Shown: in pieces, positions 25,209-34,189 of the stretch
How the letters are laid out: each line of letters starts with the position of its first letter
Numbering within the stretch: position 1 is the first letter of the stretch
NCBI RefSeq assembly: GCF_029968095.1
Contig: NZ_JASCIR010000006.1
Coordinates: 124,001 to 188,000, forward strand
Direction: 5' to 3'
DNA length: 64,000 bases
DNA from: Streptomyces solicavernae
GTDB lineage: Bacteria > Actinomycetota > Actinomycetes > Streptomycetales > Streptomycetaceae
Translations under genes and position numbers: made by a program
Notes under the pieces: model-generated
Told to the model about the DNA's origin: nothing
Databases searched by the model: none
What the model saw: only the letters and a program-made list of their open reading frames with translations

Positions 25209-25826
25209 TCAGCACAGGACCACCGCCAGACGGGAGTTGGCGCCCGCACCGGCCAACTTCACCGCATCCGCGCGCGGTACGGAGAGCACGATCAGCGCGC
25301 CGCCCTCCAGGGACGCCTGCTCGCCGGCCGAGACATCCGTGACGCGTGCGCCCGAGGTCACGCGGGTGGCTCGGGCGCCGGAGGTGGGGGCCGCGATGAC
25401 GTCGACGCGGTCGCCGGGGCGCAGCAGCCGTACGGTCTCCGCGTCCGCGATGCGTACCGGGGCGCGCACGAGATCAGGGGCGGAGGGCCCGCCCGGTTTC
25501 GCCGAGGGCGTGGTGCGTTCGCCCTGGTCCTCCGCCGGGCGGTCCGGCGGCCCGGCGAACCCCTGCGGTCCCGCAGCCGCGAGCGCGGCCGCGGCCATCG
25601 CGAGCCCCGCGGCCACGGTGCGACGGTTACGGCTGCGGCGCAGAGCACCCCGCAGCCGGCCGCCGCGCACCCGCAGCGGAGGAAAGTGCGGAACCTCGCA
25701 CGTGGGCGGAACCGGAGTCGGCGTGGAGGGAGGAGGCACCGAGTGAGGAGGAAGCGGGGGAGGGGCTGGAGGAGGGATCGGAGGAGGGACCGGGGGAGAG
25801 GTGTGGGCGCTGGAGCGCGAGGGCAT
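25209..25826 (-). CDS. SAF-domain protein (CpaB/RcpC-like)
   Basis: About 205 residues: a very Pro-rich start (PPVPPPIPPPAPPP), a basic stretch, one hydrophobic segment (VAAGLAMAAAALAAAG) that would anchor it to the membrane, then a SAF domain (RAPVRIADAETVRLLRPGDRVDVIAA) as in Flp pilus assembly protein CpaB/RcpC. No other pilus genes are nearby, so a role in pilus assembly is doubtful. ATG 25826 and GTG 25835 are both possible. Confidence 0.65.
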   Translation of the reverse strand: MPSRSSAHTSPPVPPPIPPPAPPPLPPHSVPPPSTPTPVPPTCEVPHFPPLRVRGGRLRGALRRSRNRRTVAAGLAMAAAALAAAGPQGFAGPPDRPAEDQGERTTPSAKPGGPSAPDLVRAPVRIADAETVRLLRPGDRVDVIAAPTSGARATRVTSGARVTDVSAGEQASLEGGALIVLSVPRADAVKLAGAGANSRLAVVLC

Positions 25827-25982
25827 GGCAACCACCGCCTGCCGTAGGGGAATTCGCCTGAACGCCCCTCACGATCCACGGTTCCGGCCGATCCCGCCCG
25901 GCCCTGTGGACAACCTCGCGGTTGTGGACAACTCCCTCACCCGAAGGGGAAGTTCCGGCCCCACCCCCCCGTACGAGGACCC

Positions 25983-26843
25983 TCAGGGCAGCTCGATCCC
26001 CAAGTCCCACCCGTCGTGCGCCCGCGTGCACAGGCAGTCCCGCTCGTCGGCCGCCGGAAGGCCCGCCACCACGTCGAACAGCACGTCCCGCAGCCGGGCC
26101 ACGTTCTCGCCGAAGACCTTCAGGACCTCCGCGTGCGAGACGCCCTCGCCGGTCTCCGCGCCCGCGTCCAGGTCGGTGACGAGGGACAACGACGTGTAGC
26201 AGAGGGCCAGTTCGCGGGCGAGCACCGCCTCGGGGTGCCCGGTCATGCCCACCACCGACCAGCCGGCGGCCGCGTGCCACTGCGACTCGGCGCGGGTGGA
26301 GAAGCGCGGGCCCTCCACGACGACCATGGTGCCGCCGTCCACCGCCGCCCAGTCGCGGGCGCGGGCCGCCTTCAGGGCGACGCTGCGGCCCTCGGGGCAG
26401 TACGGGTCGGCGAACGTCGTGTGCACCACGTTCGGGATGCTGCCGTCGGGCCGCGGCACCCCGTCGAAGTACGTCTGTACGCGGCTCTTCGTACGGTCGA
26501 CGAGCTGATCGGGCACGAGCAGCGTCCCCGGGCCGTACTCGGGGCGGAGCCCGCCCACCGCGCAGGGGCCGAACACCTGGCGCACGCCCACGGAGCGCAG
26601 CGCCCACAGGTTGGCGCGGTAGTTGATCCGGTGCGGCGGCAGATGGTGGCCGCGGCCGTGGCGGGGCAGGAACGCCACCTTCCGGCCGGCGATCTCGCCG
26701 AGGAACAGGGAGTCGCTCGGCTCGCCGTAAGGGGTGCTGACCTGGATCTCGGTGACGTCGTCGAGGAACGAGTAGAAACCCGAGCCGCCGATGACGCCTA
26801 TGTCCGCGGACGCCGCAGCGCCACCGTTGTGTGCGTTCGCCAT
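25983..26843 (-). CDS. mtnP: S-methyl-5'-thioadenosine phosphorylase
   Basis: The 286-residue PNP/MTAP-family protein has the phosphate loop (IGVIGGSGFYSF), the RHGRGHHLPPHRINYRANLWAL substrate region and VVEGPRFSTRAESQ and GMTGHPEAVLARE motifs. It cleaves methylthioadenosine to adenine and 5-methylthioribose-1-phosphate in methionine salvage. The GMTGHPE loop is the variant of the NMT-x-x-PE region that in other members helps choose MTA versus inosine-type substrates, so substrate choice is not settled. ATG 26843 lacks a ribosome site and may be leaderless. Confidence 0.82.
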   Translation of the reverse strand: MANAHNGGAAASADIGVIGGSGFYSFLDDVTEIQVSTPYGEPSDSLFLGEIAGRKVAFLPRHGRGHHLPPHRINYRANLWALRSVGVRQVFGPCAVGGLRPEYGPGTLLVPDQLVDRTKSRVQTYFDGVPRPDGSIPNVVHTTFADPYCPEGRSVALKAARARDWAAVDGGTMVVVEGPRFSTRAESQWHAAAGWSVVGMTGHPEAVLARELALCYTSLSLVTDLDAGAETGEGVSHAEVLKVFGENVARLRDVLFDVVAGLPAADERDCLCTRAHDGWDLGIELP

Positions 26844-26891
26844 GCGCAGCAGCGTAGTGCAGCCGGGATCTCCGGGGGCAGGCATGCCGAA

Positions 26892-26920
26892 AGCCCCGCG
26901 GTCGGCTGACCTGCGGGGCT
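26892..26920 (-). terminator. Hairpin terminator after the FmdB-like gene
   Basis: An 8-bp stem AGCCCCGC/GCGGGGCT with a 13-base loop lies 25 bases beyond the fmdB-like stop codon on the same strand. Confidence 0.75.
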
Positions 26921-26944
26921 CCCGGAACGTGTGGTGCGGGCCGG

Positions 26945-27298
26945 TCAGGCCGCGGAGCTGCTGCTTCCGGTCGAGCTGGAGGAGCTGGACGACGAGGAAC
27001 CGGCGGTCGATGAGCCCGACGACGAGCTCGTCGACGACGAAGAGCCGGAGTCCGAGGACGCCGTGGACGTCGACGAGGCGGACTTCGACGCGGACGCCGC
27101 GGGCGTGCTGCTCGACGACGAGTTGCGGCTGTCATTGCGGTAGAAGCCGGAACCCTTGAAGACGATGCCGACCGCCGAGAACACCTTCTTGAGGCGTCCG
27201 CTGCAGCCGGGGCACTCGGTCAGGGCGTCGTCGGTGAACTTCTGCACCGCCTCAAGGCCCTCGCCGCACGCGGTGCACTGGTACTGATAGGTCGGCAC
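26945..27298 (-). CDS. FmdB-family zinc-ribbon protein with Ser-rich tail
   Basis: The 117-residue protein starts with an FmdB/CxxC_CxxC_SSSS zinc ribbon (Cys8, Cys11, Cys29, Cys32; MPTYQYQCTACG and TECPGCSG), then FKGSGFYRND and about 60 residues of almost pure Ser/Ala/Gly/Thr. FmdB proteins are small putative regulators of unknown mechanism. GTG 27298 is preceded by a strong AGGAGGAAG. A CIRCE operator overlaps the promoter region, so it should be de-repressed by heat through HrcA. Confidence 0.87.
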   Translation of the reverse strand: MPTYQYQCTACGEGLEAVQKFTDDALTECPGCSGRLKKVFSAVGIVFKGSGFYRNDSRNSSSSSTPAASASKSASSTSTASSDSGSSSSTSSSSGSSTAGSSSSSSSSSTGSSSSAA

Positions 27299-27309
27299 TT
27301 GCTTCCTCC

Positions 27310-27335
27310 TGGCACTCTCACTCGATGAGTGCTAA
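27310..27335. promoter_or_regulatory. CIRCE (HrcA operator) upstream of the FmdB-like gene
   Basis: TGGCACTC-N9-GAGTGCTAA, read on the plus strand, matches CIRCE (TTAGCACTC-N9-GAGTGCTAA) at all but the outermost two bases of one arm, with the exact nine-base spacer. It ends 11 bases before the GTG, next to the ribosome-binding site. Confidence 0.85.
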
Positions 27336-27365
27336 CGACGGTCCATAGTGACGTATTCCTCGGGA

Positions 27366-28649
27366 TCAGTCCACTGCCACGGGCGAGCGGTGACCGACGC
27401 CACGTGCCACGGTCCGGCTCTTCACGGCCGGAGCGAGGCGGGAGCGCAGGGCGACGAGGGTCAGCAGCGCGAGCACCGTACCGGCCATCGGCACCAGGAA
27501 TCCGGCGCTCGCACCATGGGCGTCGGCAAGCCGGCCGGTCAGCGTGACGGCGCCGGCCTGACCGAGCGCCACCGCACCCGTGAGGAGCGTGAACGCCTCG
27601 GTCCGCGCGGAGGCCGGAACCAGGCTCTCCACGAGCGTGAACCCGGAGATCAGCGCGGGCGCGATGCACATGCCGACGAGCAGTCCCAGTACGGCGAAGA
27701 GCGCCACGGAGTGCACCGTCCACAGCATGGACGCGGTGACGGCCAGGGCGGCGTACCCGACGAGGAGGCGGCGGCGCGGGCCGACCTTCCAGGCGATGGC
27801 TCCGCAGGCGATCCCGGCGAGCATGTTGCCCGCGGCGAAAATGCCGTACAGGAGGCCGTTGACGCCGGGCTGGCCGGCTTCTTCGGCGAAGGCGGTGAGG
27901 GCGACCTGCATGCCGCCGAAGACCGAGCCGATGCCGAGGAACGCGACCGCGAGGACGCGCGCACCGGGCACGGAGAACGCGGAAACGTGCTCCACGCGCG
28001 CGTGGCCGGCGAGCGCACCGTGCGCCGCGGGCTGGGTGTCGCGCTGCGCGGCGAAGAGCAGACCGCCGGCCAGGGTCAGCGCGGCCTGGGCGGCGAGGCC
28101 CGCTCCGGGGTGGACGAAGGTGCACAGGGCGGTGGCGAGCACCGGGCCGACCACGAACGTGAACTCGTCCGTGACGGATTCAAAAGCGGCCGCAGTGGGC
28201 GTCAGCGCACGCCGCTCGGGGTGGTCGAGGACGGCCGCCCAGCGGGCCCGCACCATCGGCCCGGCCTGCGGCACCGAGGCGCCGACGGGCACAGCGGCGA
28301 CGAAAAGCGCCCACAGGGGCGCGTCGGCGAGGGCGAGTGCGGCGAGGGCGATCACCGAGACGGCGTTCACGAGGACGCCGGGGATCAGGACGGCGGCCTG
28401 GCCGTAGCGGTCGGTGAGCTTGCCGCTCTGCGGGGCGCACAGCGCCATGGAGACGCCCGCGACGGCGGCGACGGCGCCCGCGCTGCCGAACGAGCCGGTG
28501 GTGTGCTGGACGAGCAGGACGATCGACATGGTCAGCATCGCGAACGGCTGACGCGCGGCGAAGCCGGGCAGGACGAACGAGAGGGCGCGGGGTGTGCGCA
28601 GGAGTTGTCCGTACCCGGGGCGGGAGGTGGAGTTGACCGCGGATTCCAC
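27366..28649 (-). CDS. MFS transporter
   Basis: The 427-residue, 12-helix MFS protein has GKLTDRYGQAAVL as motif A and a large loop after helix 6. The frame is open 72 codons further, but GTG 28649 has AAGGACC directly upstream and gives a normal N-terminus (VESAVNSTSRPGYGQLLRTP). It resembles uncharacterised actinobacterial efflux or sugar-type MFS proteins, and I cannot name a substrate. The CIRCE site lies between it and the next gene, so the two are not one transcript unit from a single promoter. Confidence 0.83.
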   Translation of the reverse strand: MESAVNSTSRPGYGQLLRTPRALSFVLPGFAARQPFAMLTMSIVLLVQHTTGSFGSAGAVAAVAGVSMALCAPQSGKLTDRYGQAAVLIPGVLVNAVSVIALAALALADAPLWALFVAAVPVGASVPQAGPMVRARWAAVLDHPERRALTPTAAAFESVTDEFTFVVGPVLATALCTFVHPGAGLAAQAALTLAGGLLFAAQRDTQPAAHGALAGHARVEHVSAFSVPGARVLAVAFLGIGSVFGGMQVALTAFAEEAGQPGVNGLLYGIFAAGNMLAGIACGAIAWKVGPRRRLLVGYAALAVTASMLWTVHSVALFAVLGLLVGMCIAPALISGFTLVESLVPASARTEAFTLLTGAVALGQAGAVTLTGRLADAHGASAGFLVPMAGTVLALLTLVALRSRLAPAVKSRTVARGVGHRSPVAVD

Positions 28650-28933
28650 GGTCCTTGCCTTTCTGCTGCCTGGTGGCGGGCCCGTGTGGCGGCGCCGAGA
28701 GCTGTCCTCTTGCGCAGAAGAACGTCGGTGATACCCGGTCCACTGCGGGGGACCGCGGCCGCCGTGCGGTCGCGCCAGCTCTGCTTCAGACAGAGGTGGT
28801 TCGATTCGTTGTGCCTTGATTGTACGGGGCGGCGGCCGCATACGCCTCCGAATGAGGGGGATCACACAGTCTGAGCCTGCGATTGACGGGCGCCACCAGG
28901 AGGGCCGGCCCCGAAACCGGCACCCGACCGGGA

Positions 28934-30433
28934 CTACGAGGACGGCCCGCCCGTGCCGAGCCAGCCCGCCAGCTTGCCGCCCTGCCCGACCGCGCGCAGC
29001 CGCCGCTCGGTGGCGTCCCGCACCGGGTCGGTGGTGACGACGAGCAGTTCGTCGCCGCGCCGGAGCACGGTGGCCGGGGTGGGCACGAACGACTGCTTGT
29101 CCCGTACGACGAGGGTGACGGCGGCGCCGGCCGGCAGCCGCAGCTCCGCGACCTCGACGCCGTGCATCTTGGACTTCTCGGGGATTGTCATCGAGAGCAG
29201 GTGCCCGCGCAGCCGCTCAAGGGGCGCGGACTCGACGCCGAGGTCGGCCGCCTCCTCGCCCCGGCCGACCCCGAGCGCCTTGGCGAGCCAGGGCAGGGTC
29301 GGGCCCTGGATGAGGGTGTAGACGACGACCAGGACGAAGACCATGTTGAAGATCTTTTCGCTGCCCTGGACGCCGGTCACCATCGGAATGGTCGACAGGA
29401 TGATGGGCACCGCGCCGCGCAGGCCGGCCCAGGACATCAGGGCCTTCTCCGGCCAGGGCATCCGGAACGGCAGCAGCACGAGGAAGACCGAGACCGGCCG
29501 CGCGAGGAGGGTCAGGACCAGGCCGATGAGGATGGCGGGCACGATGTCGTCGAGCATCTTGTGCGGCGTGACGAGCAGGCCGAGCAGGACGAACATGCCG
29601 ATCTGCGCGATCCAGCCGACCCCGTCGGCGAAGCCCCGGGTGGCCGGCCAGTGCGGCAGCTTGGAGTTGCCGAGCACCACCGCTGCCAGATAGACGGCGA
29701 GGAAGCCACTGCCGTGCGCCAGTGCGCCGGCCGCGTACGCCGACACCGCGATGGCCATCACGGCGATCGGGTAGAGGCCCGAGGCGGGCAGGGCGACGTG
29801 CCGCATCCCGTATGAGCCGAGCCAGCCCACCGCGAGGCCGATGGCGGCGCCGATGGCCAGCTCCAGGGCGATCTTGCCGACGAGGAGGTACCACTCGTCG
29901 ATGGGGCCGGTGGTGGAGAACGCGACGACGAGGATGACGACGGGGGCGTCGTTGAAGCCGGATTCCGCTTCGAGCACGCCGGTGATGCGCGAGGGCAGCG
30001 GCACCTTGCGCAGCACGGAGAAGACCGCGGCGGCGTCGGTGGACGAGACGACCGCGCCGATGATGAGGGCCTGGCGCCAGTCGAGCCCGACGAGATAGTG
30101 CGCGCCCGCGGCCGTGATGCCCACGCTCACCGCGACGCCGAGCAGCGACAGCAGAGCTGCCGCCGGCAACGCGGGCTTGATCTCCTTCCACTTGGTGCCC
30201 AGACCGCCCTCGGCCAGGATCACCACCAGCGCGGCATAGCCGATCACCTGGGTCAACTCGGCATTGTCGAACACGACGTTGCCGAATCCGTCCTGGCCGA
30301 TCGCAATCCCGATCCCCAGATACAGGAGCAGGCTCGGCAGGCCGCTGCGCGAGGAGACGCGCACGGCCGCGACCGCGATGAGCAGGACGAGGGAGCAGAC
30401 GAGAAGGAGCTCGTTGAGCTGATGAACAGTCAG
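28934..30433 (-). CDS. Potassium/proton antiporter (CPA1), probable CTG start
   Basis: The protein is a NhaP2/CvrA-type cation:proton antiporter: about 12-13 helices, the ESGFNDAP motif carrying the ion-binding Asp, an SWAGLRGAVPI segment, and a C-terminal TrkA-C (RCK_C) domain (about residues 420-480). The first ATG/GTG/TTG start is GTG 30364, which would remove most of helix 1. The frame continues to CTG 30433 as LTVHQLNELLLVCSLVLLIAV, with AAAGGA seven bases before it, giving 499 residues and a complete helix. I choose CTG. It likely exports K+ under alkaline or salt stress. Confidence 0.82.
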   Translation of the reverse strand: MTVHQLNELLLVCSLVLLIAVAAVRVSSRSGLPSLLLYLGIGIAIGQDGFGNVVFDNAELTQVIGYAALVVILAEGGLGTKWKEIKPALPAAALLSLLGVAVSVGITAAGAHYLVGLDWRQALIIGAVVSSTDAAAVFSVLRKVPLPSRITGVLEAESGFNDAPVVILVVAFSTTGPIDEWYLLVGKIALELAIGAAIGLAVGWLGSYGMRHVALPASGLYPIAVMAIAVSAYAAGALAHGSGFLAVYLAAVVLGNSKLPHWPATRGFADGVGWIAQIGMFVLLGLLVTPHKMLDDIVPAILIGLVLTLLARPVSVFLVLLPFRMPWPEKALMSWAGLRGAVPIILSTIPMVTGVQGSEKIFNMVFVLVVVYTLIQGPTLPWLAKALGVGRGEEAADLGVESAPLERLRGHLLSMTIPEKSKMHGVEVAELRLPAGAAVTLVVRDKQSFVPTPATVLRRGDELLVVTTDPVRDATERRLRAVGQGGKLAGWLGTGGPSS

Positions 30434-30693
30434 TGGCCGTTCCTTTCAGGGGCGCGGGACTTGGCGCGTAAGAGCGGGGTACTTCGTTACCTTACCTAAT
30501 CGTTAACGCTTCCTTGATGTCGATCGGATATCGGACTCCGCGGCCGAAACGTCCCCGGCAACTGCTGCCGGCCGGAGTTGTCCACACCGAGTCCGAGGCT
30601 GTCATTGCCTCGTCCTATGGTTGCTCCCAGCACTTCCCGGACCGCAGAGCCAGCTCGGCCGACCAGCCCGCTCGAAGGACAGCAAGGACAGCG

Positions 30694-33504
30694 ATGCCCG
30701 CCAATGAAAGCGCCTCTTCCGGCCAGAAGACCGGCAAGAAGAAGGGGCGACGTGCCCGCCTCGTCGTGATTGCACTGGTCCTTGCCGTCGTCGCGGGCGT
30801 GGCCTTCGGCGCGTACTGGAGCGTCAGTACGGTGCGTGCCTCGCTGCCGCAGACCAAGGGCTCGATCCAGCTCGACGGCCTGGCAGGCCCGGTCGACGTC
30901 CGCCGTGACAGCAACGGCATCCCGCAGGTCTACGCCTCCTCGGACGAGGATCTGTTCATGGCCCAGGGGTATGTGCAGGCGCAGGACCGCTTCTGGGAGA
31001 TGGATGTCCGGCGCCACATGACCTCCGGTCGGCTCTCCGAGATGTTCGGCAAGAGCCAGGTCGAGACCGATGAATTCCTGCGCACCCTCGGCTGGCACCA
31101 CGTCGCACAGCGGGAGTACGACACCAAGCTGACCCCGGAGACCAAGAAGTACCTCCAGGCGTACGCCAAGGGGGTCAACGCGTACCTGGAGGGCAAGGAC
31201 GGCGCGGACGTCTCCGTCGAATACGCGGCCCTGGGCTTCACCAACGACTACAAGATCGAGAAGTGGACGCCGGTCGACTCGGTGGCCTGGCTGAAGGCCA
31301 TGGCCTGGGACCTGCGCGGCAACATGCAGGACGAGATCGACCGCTCCCTGATGCACAGCCGCCTCGGCCCGAAGCAGATCCAGGACCTGTACCCGGACTA
31401 TCCGTACGACCTGCACAAGCCGATCGTCGAGGAGGGCGGTCTCGCCGCGGGCTCCAAGACGTACGACCCCGAGGGGAGTTCGGTCCAGGAGCAGTCCGGC
31501 ACGGGCGCGGGCACCGGCACAGGAACCGGCATCCAGGCGGGCACCGGCACCGAAGCGGGCACCGGCACCGCCAACGGCATCGCGGGCGGCGGCAGCACCG
31601 CGGGCGGCCTCGCGACCCAGATGTCCGGCCTCTCCGACGTGCTCGACAAGCTTCCCGACGCCATCGGCCCGAACGGCAACGGCATCGGCTCCAACTCCTG
31701 GGTCGTGTCCGGCGACCACACCACCACCGGCAAGCCCCTGCTCGCCAACGACCCGCACCTCGCGCCCCAGCTGCCGTCGGTCTGGTACCAGATGGGCCTG
31801 CACTGCCGGGACGTCTCCGCAAAGTGCCAGTACGACGTGTCGGGTTACACCTTCTCCGGCATGCCGGGCGTGATCATCGGCCACAACCAGGACATCGCCT
31901 GGGGCATGACCAACCTCGGCGCCGACGTCACCGACCTCTACCTGGAGAAGATCCAGGGCGACGGCTACCAGTACGGCGGCAAGGTCGAGCCGTTCAAGAC
32001 CCGCAAGGAGACCATCAAGGTCGCCGGCGGCGAGGACAAGACCATCGTGGTCCGCGAGACCAACAACGGCCCGGTGGTCTCCGACCGCAACGACGAGCTC
32101 GGCAAGGTCGGCCAGGAGGCGCCCGTGGGCAGCGCCGCCCCCGACCGCGCCGACGGGTACGCGGTGTCCCTGCGCTGGACCGCGCTGAGCCCCGGCAAGT
32201 CCATGGACGCCGTGTTCGCGCTCAACAAGGCGAAGAACTTCCAGGACTTCCGCAAGGCCGCGGCCGACTTCGAGGTCCCCTCGCAGAACCTGATCTACGC
32301 CGACACCGAGGGCAACATCGGCTACCAGGCCCCCGGAAAGATCCCCACGCGCGCGAAGCAGCACGACGGCACGCTCCCGGCCCCCGGCTGGGACCCGGAG
32401 TACCGCTGGACCGGATACATCCCGCAGAGCGCCCTGCCCTACGAGTACAACCCCGAGCGCGGGTACATCGTGACGGCCAACCAGGCGGTGACCGACTCCA
32501 AGTACCCGTACGAGCTCACCAAGGACTGGGGCTACGGCGCGCGCAGCCAGCGCATCAACGACCTCATCGAGTCGAAGCTGAAGGACGGCGGCAAGATCTC
32601 GACCGAGGACATGCGCACGATGCAGCTGGACAACAGCAGTGAGGTCGCCAAGATGCTCACGCCCAAGCTGCTCAAGATCGACGTGACCGACCCGTACGTG
32701 CGCGAGGCGCAGGAACTCCTGGAGGGCTGGGACTACACGCAGGACGCCGACTCGGCGGCGGCCGCGTACTTCAACGCGGTCTGGCGCAACATCCTGAAGC
32801 TGGCCTTCGGCGACAAGCTGCCCAAGGAGCTGCGGGTCGAGGGCTCCTGCATCAACGTGCCGCCGGCCGACAAGACGGGTCCCGTCGACGACCCGGACGC
32901 GCGGGTGCGCGAGTGCGGCGAGCGGGCGGCGGACGCGGCCCAGCCGGACGGCGGCGACCGCTGGTTCGAGGTCGTACGGAACATCCTGGACGACGAGGAC
33001 AACGACTGGTGGCAGTCGCCCTCCACGCGTACCGACTCCGAGACCAAGACCCGCGACCAGCTCTTCGCGCGTGCCATGGAGGACGCCCGCTGGGAGCTGA
33101 CCGCGAAGCTCGGCAAGAACATCGACAGCTGGAGCTGGGGCCGCCTGCACCGCCTGCAGCTGGACAACCAGACCATCGGCACCGACGGCCCCGGCTTCAT
33201 GCAGTGGCTGCTCAACCGCGGCCCCTGGGAGCTGGGCGGCGGCGAGGCCGCGGTGAACGCCACGGGCTGGAACGCGGCCGGCGGCTACGGCGTGATCTGG
33301 GTGCCGTCGATGCGCATGGTGGTGAACCTCGGCGACTTCGACAAGTCGAAGTGGATCAACCTGACCGGTGCGTCGGGGCACGCGTACAGCCCCAACTACA
33401 CCGACCAGACCGAGAAATGGGTCAAGGGCGAGCTCCTGAACTGGGCCTACTCGGAGAAGGCGGTCGAGGCGAGGACGGAGAACGACCTGGTGCTCAAGCC
33501 GTAA
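30694..33504 (+). CDS. Penicillin acylase family Ntn-hydrolase
   Basis: The 936-residue precursor has a basic start and one hydrophobic segment (residues 22-44) that would export or anchor it. An alpha-subunit domain follows (DVRRDSNGIPQVYASSDEDLFMAQGYVQAQDRFWEMD type), then a spacer, then the autocleavage site at Gly332-Ser333; Ser333 in SNSW becomes the beta-subunit nucleophile. NDPHL and PGVIIGHNQDIAWGMTN are further family motifs. Members hydrolyse acyl-homoserine lactones, penicillins or similar amides. The spacer holds Gly-Thr repeats (residues 269-292). ATG 30694 has AAGGACA upstream. Confidence 0.88.
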   Translation: MPANESASSGQKTGKKKGRRARLVVIALVLAVVAGVAFGAYWSVSTVRASLPQTKGSIQLDGLAGPVDVRRDSNGIPQVYASSDEDLFMAQGYVQAQDRFWEMDVRRHMTSGRLSEMFGKSQVETDEFLRTLGWHHVAQREYDTKLTPETKKYLQAYAKGVNAYLEGKDGADVSVEYAALGFTNDYKIEKWTPVDSVAWLKAMAWDLRGNMQDEIDRSLMHSRLGPKQIQDLYPDYPYDLHKPIVEEGGLAAGSKTYDPEGSSVQEQSGTGAGTGTGTGIQAGTGTEAGTGTANGIAGGGSTAGGLATQMSGLSDVLDKLPDAIGPNGNGIGSNSWVVSGDHTTTGKPLLANDPHLAPQLPSVWYQMGLHCRDVSAKCQYDVSGYTFSGMPGVIIGHNQDIAWGMTNLGADVTDLYLEKIQGDGYQYGGKVEPFKTRKETIKVAGGEDKTIVVRETNNGPVVSDRNDELGKVGQEAPVGSAAPDRADGYAVSLRWTALSPGKSMDAVFALNKAKNFQDFRKAAADFEVPSQNLIYADTEGNIGYQAPGKIPTRAKQHDGTLPAPGWDPEYRWTGYIPQSALPYEYNPERGYIVTANQAVTDSKYPYELTKDWGYGARSQRINDLIESKLKDGGKISTEDMRTMQLDNSSEVAKMLTPKLLKIDVTDPYVREAQELLEGWDYTQDADSAAAAYFNAVWRNILKLAFGDKLPKELRVEGSCINVPPADKTGPVDDPDARVRECGERAADAAQPDGGDRWFEVVRNILDDEDNDWWQSPSTRTDSETKTRDQLFARAMEDARWELTAKLGKNIDSWSWGRLHRLQLDNQTIGTDGPGFMQWLLNRGPWELGGGEAAVNATGWNAAGGYGVIWVPSMRMVVNLGDFDKSKWINLTGASGHAYSPNYTDQTEKWVKGELLNWAYSEKAVEARTENDLVLKP
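31499..31576 (+). repeat. Gly/Thr-coding repeats in the acylase spacer
   Basis: Imperfect GGCACC/GCGGGC hexamers encode GTGTG and AGTGTE runs. The stretch lies in the peptide that is normally excised between the two subunits. Confidence 0.8.
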
Positions 33505-34096
33505 AGCGCCGGACCCCGGAAGGGGTCACCACCGCGTGCACGGGGTGGTCGTGCGGTTCCTCCGGGACCCGCGCGACCACCTCGTCGTCGTAGAGGAGCA
33601 CGACGAGCGGCGGCTGCACGCGCGCGTGCGCGAGCCGGGCGAGCACCCGGTCGTACGAGCCGCCGCCGCGCCCCAGGCGCATGCCGCGGGCGTCCACGGC
33701 GAGGCCGGGAAGGAGCACCGCGTCGGCGCCCAGAACGGCGTCCGGGCCGAGCCGAGCCCCGTCCGGCTCCAGAAGCCCGCGCCCCGCGCGTACGAGCCGC
33801 TCAGTGCCCGTGTAGAGGCCCCAGTCGAGGTCGTTGTCCGGCAGCAGCACCGGCAGCAGAACCCGCACCCCGCGCGCGTGCAGGGCGTCGAGCAGCGCGC
33901 GGGTGCCGGGTTCGCGGCCGACCGAGACATACGCGGCGACTGTGTGCGCGTCCGCGAGCTCGTCGAGTTCGAGTGCGCGGCGGGCGAGAACCGCGGCCGC
34001 CTCCTGCGCGTCATCTTCCGGCAACCGGCGCCTCGCTTCGAGGAGTTCTCCGCGCAACGTCGCCTTGTCAGCCTTGCCGTTGGTGTTCGAGTTCAC
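33494..34096 (-). CDS. 5-formyltetrahydrofolate cyclo-ligase
   Basis: About 200 residues of the MTHFS fold: basic N-terminal ATP/folate-binding stretch (LRGELLEARRRL), DNDLDWGLY and the Gly-rich LGRGGGSYDRVLA signature. It converts 5-formyl-THF to methenyl-THF using ATP. The stop overlaps the end of the convergent penicillin acylase gene by 11 bases. GTG 34096 has a GAG eight bases upstream; TTG 34102 is the alternative. It is divergent from galU. Confidence 0.9.
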   Translation of the reverse strand: MNSNTNGKADKATLRGELLEARRRLPEDDAQEAAAVLARRALELDELADAHTVAAYVSVGREPGTRALLDALHARGVRVLLPVLLPDNDLDWGLYTGTERLVRAGRGLLEPDGARLGPDAVLGADAVLLPGLAVDARGMRLGRGGGSYDRVLARLAHARVQPPLVVLLYDDEVVARVPEEPHDHPVHAVVTPSGVRRFTA

Positions 34097-34189
34097 AGCC
34101 AACTCACAAACCCCTCATATCCAGGCCTAAGCGAATCAATTAACCGGACGCACATGTTCCGCACATTCGCACCGGTTATGGTGCTGGGC

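Noticed and set aside
30496..33381. 961-codon open frame antisense to the penicillin acylase gene
   Set aside because: Long antisense frames are expected from the strong third-position GC bias; composition is unlike a folded protein and the plus-strand gene has clear family motifs.
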